64,000 nucleotides of DNA. It comes from Sphagnum compactum (Eukaryota; Bryophyta; Sphagnopsida; Sphagnales). Below the pieces are notes generated by a model. That model did not search any database and was not told the origin of the DNA. It worked only from the letters and a program-made list of their open reading frames with translations. The stretch's first letter is position 1, and the number at the start of each line of letters is the position of its first letter. Below, in pieces: positions 56,972 through 64,000 of the stretch. Made by a program: the position numbers and the translations under genes. The DNA lies in NCBI GenBank assembly GCA_965153455.1, contig OZ234494.1:10106001-10170000 (forward strand). Reading direction: 5' to 3'.

Positions 56972-57314
56972 CAGGCCAAACGAAATGAATGCAGTCAGTA
57001 CAAAAGTGCTGATGCTATTGTTTCCTCCAGTCTGCCCATTTGCTCCATCCATATTTTCTCAAGTGACACCCAGGCATGTTTTGCAATCGTAGCCTCATAT
57101 AATACGGCATGTTTTGCACTTGTAACCTCCCATAACATGCCAAGTAATATGTTACATACCCCTTTATGCCCCTAGTGTGTTCATAACGTGCATAACATGG
57201 ACTCAAAACATGCCTAGGCGTGAGAAGGTGAAAATTAACTGGGCAAATGGGCAGACTGGAAGAAAAAATCGCAGCAGTACCTTTGTACTTACTGCATTCA
57301 TTTCCTTTGGCCTG
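56972..57314. repeat. Inverted repeat with ~105-bp arms
   Basis: The arm at 56972-57078 ('caggccaaacgaaatgaatgcag...ccaggcatg') is the diverged reverse complement of 57209-57314 ('catgcctagg...ctgcattcatttcctttggcctg'), including the shared 'cagtctgcccatttgc'. The spacer is about 130 bases and contains two 'gcatgttttgca' phrases. It could be a non-autonomous DNA transposon or a hairpin RNA precursor; nothing decides between them. Confidence 0.75.
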
Positions 57315-57711
57315 TTTAATGTTCTCCGTGTCTGGGGGCAGTGCAGAGGATGGTGGAGTAACTGACAAATCAGGGTGGTGCATGCTACGGACCGCTGGTC
57401 CATGTGGTGCATGAAAAGGTCCATGCGAGCTGTGATGATAGCCTTTTATGCCAAGCTTTGCAGGTAAGCTGTAAACGCGGTTAGTGTTCGAAATCATGCA
57501 CACATACATACAATTGCACCTGCTTGTAAATTGCACTTTATTCAGCTGCCAATTCTGCACTGCTCATGTACTTCCTCTGCAGTCATATTAAAATTATTAA
57601 GTACATGAGTTGTAAGTTTTATGTCAATAGTTCTTGGCTAAGTGAATTCATTGAATTGGGTGCAAAAACATTAAGTTACTACAGTTCGGTAAAGTAACCC
57701 TGTCTTTGGGC

Positions 57712-57960
57712 CTCCTTTCACCCCCTAAACGCTCTTTCAGCGGTATCCGGAAAGTAAAGACATTTTAATTAATCTCAGTATGAAATGATCATACTCAGCA
57801 TTTAATGCACAAGGTTCAGGACTAACTATAGAAGTTGTACAGTTAGCAGCAGTGAAAATATATGTAGCAGCAGTAGTGGCGCTCAGGAAAAAGGAAAGAT
57901 AGGATGAAACTCAGTTTACCACCAAAATTGATGGTTTTCTGAGTTTCATCCCCCCTCGAA
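57712..57960 (+). repeat. Dispersed repeat, partner of 31321-31570
   Basis: Same orientation as its partner. It shares 'tttcaccccctaaacgctcttt'-like starts and 'ggcgctcaggaaaaaggaaaga'. No coding content. Confidence 0.75.
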
Positions 57961-59520
57961 TGCTAATGTACTGTTTTGCAAGTTCTTTTGAATCTCACCC
58001 TGTGTATGACCAAACTCAGGGTTCAATATGGACAATATGAAAGAAAATGGGAGTCTGAGAACCCATTTTCTTTCAATGTTGGGTCATGGGGTCAATTGTG
58101 TTTAACTGTAAAAGTAGCCTGTTTACTTGTTTCCACTCAGTAGCCCATCCACTCTTTTGATTCCTTTATTGGCATCCTTCATTCAAACCACTATGGAGTG
58201 GTCAAGGCCTTTCCCATTATGTTGGGTACGTAGCAGTGGACCTGTTAGGCTCAGTGAGACATCCAACATAATGGGCATTGGCAAGGCCATTCCAAGACAT
58301 TAAGGTCTGGGGTGACAGATTCAACAATTTAGAAACAAATGTATGTTTGACAGACATATTTCAGTCACACATGTATGATCATCATCAGAAGATTATGTTG
58401 TATAATGCGGTCAAGAAAATGAAATAAGATGCCACCCTCAACAAACAGATTTCAACCATAAGGGTTGGTAAGCCTTTTCAACAGGTGACTTGTTTTACCC
58501 TTTGAATTTTTAAAAAACTACAAAAGTTGTTATTGCAAATCTCTTTTTACCTTGGCTAAGTGTGTTGTGACTAGCGACAGTGGTTGGTTCTCCTCCCAGC
58601 CTGGTACTCCAAGTTGGAGAACTTGGTTGGCCTGTTATCATAGGGACACTCTGCTTCTTATAAATGGACAATCAAAAGTTGACACTTGGACACTTCCTAC
58701 CCCATCACTAAATTGCTTGAAGGTGAAAATGAATGATTATGTTTATTTTAACATTCACATCAAGCCTATGGAGGTGATCTGGTAAACAAAAACTAAAGGT
58801 TCCAAGGTTCCTAGTGAATGGTCATGTGGCACTCTTAATGTACTCCTGACCATGAATAGGTTCTGCCATTTTAAACAACCATGTATGCTTCTTTGTATTG
58901 TTGCACATGTTCCTAGTTAATAGCCACTATTGTATTAACAATGGTGTTCCTCCCATTTGTTTCATCTTAGTTGTGTAATTTATATTTGCAGTGATCTTCT
59001 TCATGTTGGATAATTAAGTGGCCGATGATAAGGTTTGTTTGGTGGTAATGGTGGCTTGCCTAGATGCACCATTGTCAATCCAAAATATCTTGGAGGTCCT
59101 GGTGGATCTAAGATGCCTCCTCAATCTGATGGTTGACTAGCAAAAACTTTGTTCACCTCCTAGGGCATATCTTCATGCAAACTCACAAATTTTGTTTCCC
59201 TTGGAATTTGTGGTTTGGATCTGATACCAACAATAGTATTAACTAGTGCTGATATTAACGAAGCTTCAATAACTATAATTATAGATTGGGGCATTGCCAT
59301 ATAATATAATGGCATAGATGTAACTGGTTCCATTCTAAAATTTGAAGTTTTTGCATAGGTTACTCCAATATTGTCTTGATGAAAAGACTTTGTATAGGAG
59401 CTACAAAGATAGGTATTACATATGCCACAGTTTGAGCTCTCATTTTTACTCTATTATCTTTCTAGATCTATTTTCTAAATCTATTTGAAATTCTGACCTT
59501 TTCATGGTATAGATCCTTTG
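57961..59520. other. Intergenic DNA, nothing recognised
   Basis: No exon or mobile-element domain was seen on either strand. Confidence 0.45.
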
Positions 59521-59527
59521 GCTCAAT

Positions 59528-60330
59528 ATGTCCATGATTCCCTACTCTTACAGGTTCCAAATTCAAATTTTGGAAATGCTCAACAAATCCTTGCCTCACA
59601 TTTTCTTCAATAAATGGACATTCATTGATATGATGTCCAATCTAATGGTAGTATGTGCAATGTGGAGAATTTGGTCTCGGAACTTTGTTTACATTATGAA
59701 TTCCTTTACTCCAATCCCTTGGAACTCCACTAATAATGCTTCCATTCTGCTAATTAATTCTGGGTTCACTGTACCTCACTCTTACAACCATAGGAACACC
59801 TTCTACCACTATTGGTTCTACTTTTGGTAAGACTATAATTTCTTGTTTAGTTACAAGTATCGATTCAACTCCTCTGGATATTCTAATACCCTGAGTTGTG
59901 GCTTCTTGCTCAACAACATAATGAATCGGAGGTTCAAAATTTTGAGCTCTTTGTTCAAACTTTTCATTTACCTGGCCTTCTCGATAATAAGGAGGTGAAA
60001 CAGATTTGTACCTTGGTACCATTTCCTCCCTTTCTAACTTGTTGAGTCTATGTTGTTCTTCTTGAATCAAAGCATCAAAGTCATGTTGTTGCATTAGATT
60101 TACTAATTCTAGCATAGCTTTTTGTCAAGGTTCAGATTCCCGACTCCTTCGTGTAAACTCAACCTGTGAGTCTGTATTTTCAATCTGACGCCCTATTCTC
60201 CTAGAGTTTTGTTGCAAACTGTTGGTGCCTTTGTGTTTCACCAGTTTGCACTTCACGAGGAATAATCGGTGCTACCTAAAGCATTTTGTGGCCTACATGC
60301 CTCTTTTCTATCCACATATGTTTATGTTCT
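59528..60330 (-). pseudogene. Retrotransposon gag-like relic with zinc knuckle
   Basis: The minus-strand frame 60115-59750 is charged and helical at its start (LIQEEQHRLNKLEREEM). Downstream, around 59650-59600, it reads HCTYYH, a stop, then IGHHINECP. This looks like a C-x2-C-x4-H-x4-C knuckle in which the second Cys is now Tyr and one codon is a stop. FIEENVRQGFVEHF follows. It resembles gag-type proteins of plant retroelements. The family is not determined; it is decayed. Confidence 0.45.
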
Positions 60331-60949
60331 ATCTAAAAAACTTTCTAGGTGTTTCAAACCGTTGATCTACCTTATCTGCACTCAAATTTTGCTAATGGCA
60401 ATGCCATTTTTCACTTGTTCATGTAATACAACCTGATTTAATTATCTCCTCAAACTTCTAGTTACAATTTTATTTTCCATCTTTCGACATCCTAATTCAA
60501 ATTTGAACAAACTTTTGCATTAGAGCAAAATTCTCACAGCTAGCTACTTTGCTTAGATCTACTTTTTGAAAAACAAATATGATCAAGATCTGAAAAAAGA
60601 TGCAAAAAACAAAACTAAAGTTCACTATCTATCTATATTAACAAAAATTTCAGCAATAAGCCATTTTGAAATTCAGACCCCAGGATGGTCGCCAAATGGT
60701 AAATACAAAATCTTTAATCTTATATTGTGGTCTAAAATTTGGATTTAAATGCAATAAAACTAATGTTAATAAAGTCTGCTCATTCACATCTATTTAAAAC
60801 TAGTTTTAGAATTAAAATCCAGTAATGAAAGTATGATAAAAACACCAAAACAATAAGCTCTGACTATGGAAACAAAGCTTTTCCAGAAATCAAAGTATAT
60901 TTCTTTCATACTCCATTAGAGCTCCATGTTCTACAATGATTATTAAAAA

Positions 60950-61315
60950 TGACTAAATTAATTTTGATTCAATTAATCATAGTTAAACTAATCATGATTA
61001 AATTATCCATGGTTAGATTAATTAGAAGGTTAAATTTATTAGTTAACTAAGCCATATTTAATTTAGTCATGTTAGTTTACCCATTGTTAGTTTAATTTAA
61101 CCTCCTAACTAGTTTAAATTTTTAGTGAATTTTAACCATAGTTAGTTTAGCCAAAATTAGTTTACCCATGTTGGTTTACCAAAGTTAATTTACACATGGT
61201 TAGTTTACCCAAAGTTAATTTAGCCATGGTTAGTTTAGGCATAATTAGTTGAACCATGGTTAGCCATGGTTAGTTTAACCTTGATTAATGTGGATTTAAT
61301 TTAAATCTAACCAAT
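60950..61315. repeat. Minisatellite of 'ccatggttagttta' units
   Basis: Imperfect tandem repetition of a 14-18 base phrase: 'aattaatcatagttaaacta', 'catggttagtttaacc', 'aaagttaatttagc'. It runs about 360 bases and is non-coding. Confidence 0.75.
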
Positions 61316-61319
61316 GTTT

Positions 61320-63290
61320 TACCAAGTGGGTAGCATCAATTAGGATGGGTTTAGCTTTAGTACTAGAACAATAAAACTGCTATACATAGTTTAGGTAGAT
61401 ATATTGAATATATTAGTGTAGGTATGTATTAGCTTAGGTCATGATTTTTGTGACATGTGTCTATTTTGTACATTATTAATTACATGTTAGTTGCACACAC
61501 AATCATATGGCCCAAAAATTATACATTACCAATTTTGTAGTTACACGCACAACAATGCAATTACAAACAAAACTTAGTTGCATGCAATTGCATAATGATT
61601 GGTTGCAAATGACAAGAATTCAACTAATGTGTCACATGCAACTTGTTCAATGCAAGTACAAGTCATTTTAGTTGCAAATGTCATTTGCAAATAAAGATTG
61701 TTGCAAATTGAAATAAAAAATATGTAGATTTCTTCTAGTGAGATTTCTATGAGTACATAATCATAAACATTTTATTCAAGGGAGCAAAGACTAGTTTTGC
61801 GCACCTTTTGGGATGTAAAACCAACTAATGTAAACATTGTTATTGAGTACACAACTAATTCAATCAAAGGGACAAGGGATGTGCATTCCATGCAATCCAT
61901 TGAGTCCATGGACATTAACAAGCTATTGAAAAGAAACTTGGCTTGTTTCTGTTGTTTTTTTGTGGATTTTAATCTCTTAGCATGTGAGAATTTGTTGTAG
62001 ACTAAACATTAGGAGGTTGAGGTACTAATACTGAATATTGTGGGGTATGTACGTAATGCCATGGAAGTGACCTTTCGAGAAGACAAGTGGGATGAATACA
62101 AAGGGGATGGTGCTAACCTTGTTGCCTACATTTCACTAGGAGACAATTATATTGTGAATGCGAAGGAAGGAAATGAAAAGAAGGTGGGTTTTTACATTGT
62201 ATTATATATGCACACAAACTAGCTTCATGGTTTCCAACCTTTCACTTGCCCATGGGGTAACAATTTTGGGGTTGAAACTAAGTGTTGACTTGTGTGAACA
62301 AGGTCTCATTACTTTGTTGCACAAAAGATTTTTTGTATTTCTTTACCAAGTTGTATGTACCATGTTAATTTATATGCAAACTAAAAGGTATATATATAGT
62401 TTGGACCTTATAGTGGTTAATATCATATAACATTAGACACCAAAAATCCATGATTCATTGTATTAATTGCTTGTACCATGTCTAATTGTTGACCAATTTT
62501 AAGTTTTGCAAGGAAGGTAATCATGCAATAGTTGGTTTACCAACTAGTAGAAGCACAAAGAATACACACTTCAAAACTTCATCTTTTCTAGGAAGAAAAA
62601 ACATGCAAGACCATTTTCCAGGTGTAACAACCAATGTACAAAGACTTTTGTGCAGTTGCATGGATGCATTGACGTTGGTATACACCAAAGGTGGTTAGGA
62701 TTTGAAGTATTTGAACTACCAATGACTAAACGTGGGCAAGGTAGAATGTTTCATGGGTTTGAAGTAGTGTTGCCCACCCTAACACATTTGGTACATTGTG
62801 GTGGGTGAAAGCATACTATGAGGGGGCCAAGACTGTTATCATCTTTTACTCTTTTTCAGGGGTCCCATGTTTGAACTACAACCATGTTATTATTAAAAAG
62901 GATTTTCACAATGTTTTTGCATATTATGGTAGGCCAAAACTTAGAAAAGTAATGCCAAAGAAACTATAATTTTTTATTTCATATGATGTGATGCTAGAGT
63001 ATATTTGTGCCACAAAAATATATGTCACAATGTCTCAAAGAATGTAAATGTATTCAAGAAATGATTGAAATGATTTCTAATCTTTATGAACATTTTTGTA
63101 TCTACTAAACATTATGATTCCATATGATTTGAGTAAGTTTGTGAGCCATGTGAAGAGTTTGATAATTATGATATCACAAATGGGTGTTTCTTATGACAAT
63201 GACTATAGATGGGTGAATGCATGGTAAGGTGGTTCACTTATGGAATCACATTCATATTTCTTCAAGGTATCTTTTGTTTAAATGGATGTG
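61320..63290. other. Intergenic DNA, short unmatched frames
   Basis: Frames at 61797-62000 (FWDVKPTNVNIVIEYTT at the start) and 62040-62222 (REDKWDEYKGDGANLVAYI) look protein-like but match no family I know. They may be transposase remnants. Nothing else was recognised. Confidence 0.4.
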
Positions 63291-63298
63291 GTGATAAA

Positions 63299-63612
63299 TG
63301 TTAACAAATAGGAGATCTACTCAAGTGCAAACATAAAAAATTTATTGAAAAGAAACTATAACACGATGCTCACAACACAAAACACAACATCAAGAACTCC
63401 TCAAGGTTCTTGTCACAAGAAATACACAAACTTGTGTAATGAAGAAAAAAGAGCCAAACCATCAACACCAAGGTATTTAACTACAAAACCACACCACAAA
63501 TAACCAAACTAAAATAAGTAAAGAAAGTAGTTCAACCTTGTGAAAGTAACCTAGTTATTTTCTTACTCTAGTAACTAAAGAAACCTAACTAGTTGAGCTT
63601 GAATTCTCAACA
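63299..63612 (-). repeat. 3' LTR of a Ty1/copia element
   Basis: On the minus strand it starts TGTTGAGAATTC at 63612, directly after the purine tract TTGAGGGGGAG (63613-63625), the standard copia junction. The end at TTAACA (63299) is proposed from the TGTT...AACA symmetry; the exact end is uncertain. Confidence 0.6.
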
Positions 63613-63625
63613 CTCCCCCTCAAGC

Positions 63626-64000
63626 TCAAATCCACTTCTAGTACACCAAGCATTTTTCGAAACTTCTTTAGCTTGTCTGTACCTAAAGCCTTTGTGAAAA
63701 TGTCAGCAACTTGATCTTCGGTACTGACATGAATAAGGTCAATTCTTTTGCTAGAACTTTTTCTCTAATAAAGTGGTAGTGCACCTCAATGTGCTTTGTC
63801 CTAGCATGATAAACCGGGTTGTTAGCAAGTAGTATGCTACTAATGTTATCACAATAGATGACAACAGGAGCATCCACTGACTGTCCCAAATCTGAAAGTA
63901 GTTTTTGTAACCAAACTACTTCACACGCAGCAATTGCTGCACCTCTGTATTCTGCCTCCGTGCTTGATAATGCAACTGTTGGTTGTTTCTTACTGCTCCA
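63626..64000 (-). pseudogene. Ty1/copia RNase H, 3' part
   Basis: It enters from the right edge on the minus strand: VALSSTEAEYRGAAIAACE with the RNase H Glu, VVWLQKLLSDLG, APVVIYCDNISSILLANNP with the catalytic Asp, then HARTKHIEVHYHFIREKV. These are hallmark copia motifs. After VLAKE the frame shifts by one base near 63745 and continues as VSTEDQVADIFTKAL, so this copy is broken. The remainder of pol lies outside the window. Confidence 0.85.

Noticed and set aside
1-64000. tRNA, rRNA and CRISPR arrays
   Set aside because: None was recognised on reading either strand. Regularly spaced repeats seen here are ordinary tandem duplications.

Overview
This is nuclear DNA from a land plant with a large, repeat-rich genome. 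It is AT-rich, intron-containing and crowded with degraded plant transposons, and it shows no bacterial signatures. Four host genes can be supported: a calmodulin-like protein (5445-6020, minus), a clade-F-like PP2C phosphatase (17780-19266, three exons), a six-exon gene resembling the axonemal protein CFAP119/CCDC189 (22253-25654), and the mitochondrial small TIM chaperone TIM10 (27057-29445, five exons, two with faulty donor sites). A flagellar gene points to a plant with swimming sperm. With intergenic DNA this large, a fern or other seed-free vascular plant is my best guess; a cycad or Ginkgo type is possible.

Layout: 1-2.1 kb holds a Helitron scrap and a decayed hAT copy. From 5.4 to 6.0 kb lies CML, with an unexplained GC-rich island just upstream. 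From 8 to 17.5 kb come tandem and dispersed repeats, a second decayed hAT copy (minus) and a low-complexity minisatellite. From 17.8 to 29.4 kb is the gene-rich part (PP2C, CFAP119-like, TIM10), with tandem duplications in introns and promoters. From 31.6 to 53.4 kb is a cluster of related Ty3/gypsy fragments in both orientations. From 53.4 to 63.3 kb is mostly AT-rich repeat debris, with an inverted repeat and a gag-like relic. From 63.3 to 64 kb is the 3' end of a Ty1/copia element (minus).

The most interesting object is the 9.9-kb Ty3/gypsy element at 43399-53266. Its order is gag, protease, a C5 cytosine DNA methyltransferase domain, reverse transcriptase, RNase H, integrase and a PHD finger. 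The methyltransferase keeps motif I, the catalytic Pro-Cys of motif IV, the ENV of motif VI, an RPR motif VIII and a motif X-like end. A second, much older copy on the opposite strand (34.6-37.6 kb) carries the same domain in the same place, so the capture is old and belongs to the family, not to one insertion. A third fragment (31.6-33.9 kb) keeps the integrase and the PHD half. An element that pairs a chromatin-reading finger with a DNA-methylating enzyme is a candidate for self-directed epigenetic control. The copies here are broken by stops and frameshifts, and a solo LTR of another family sits inside gag.
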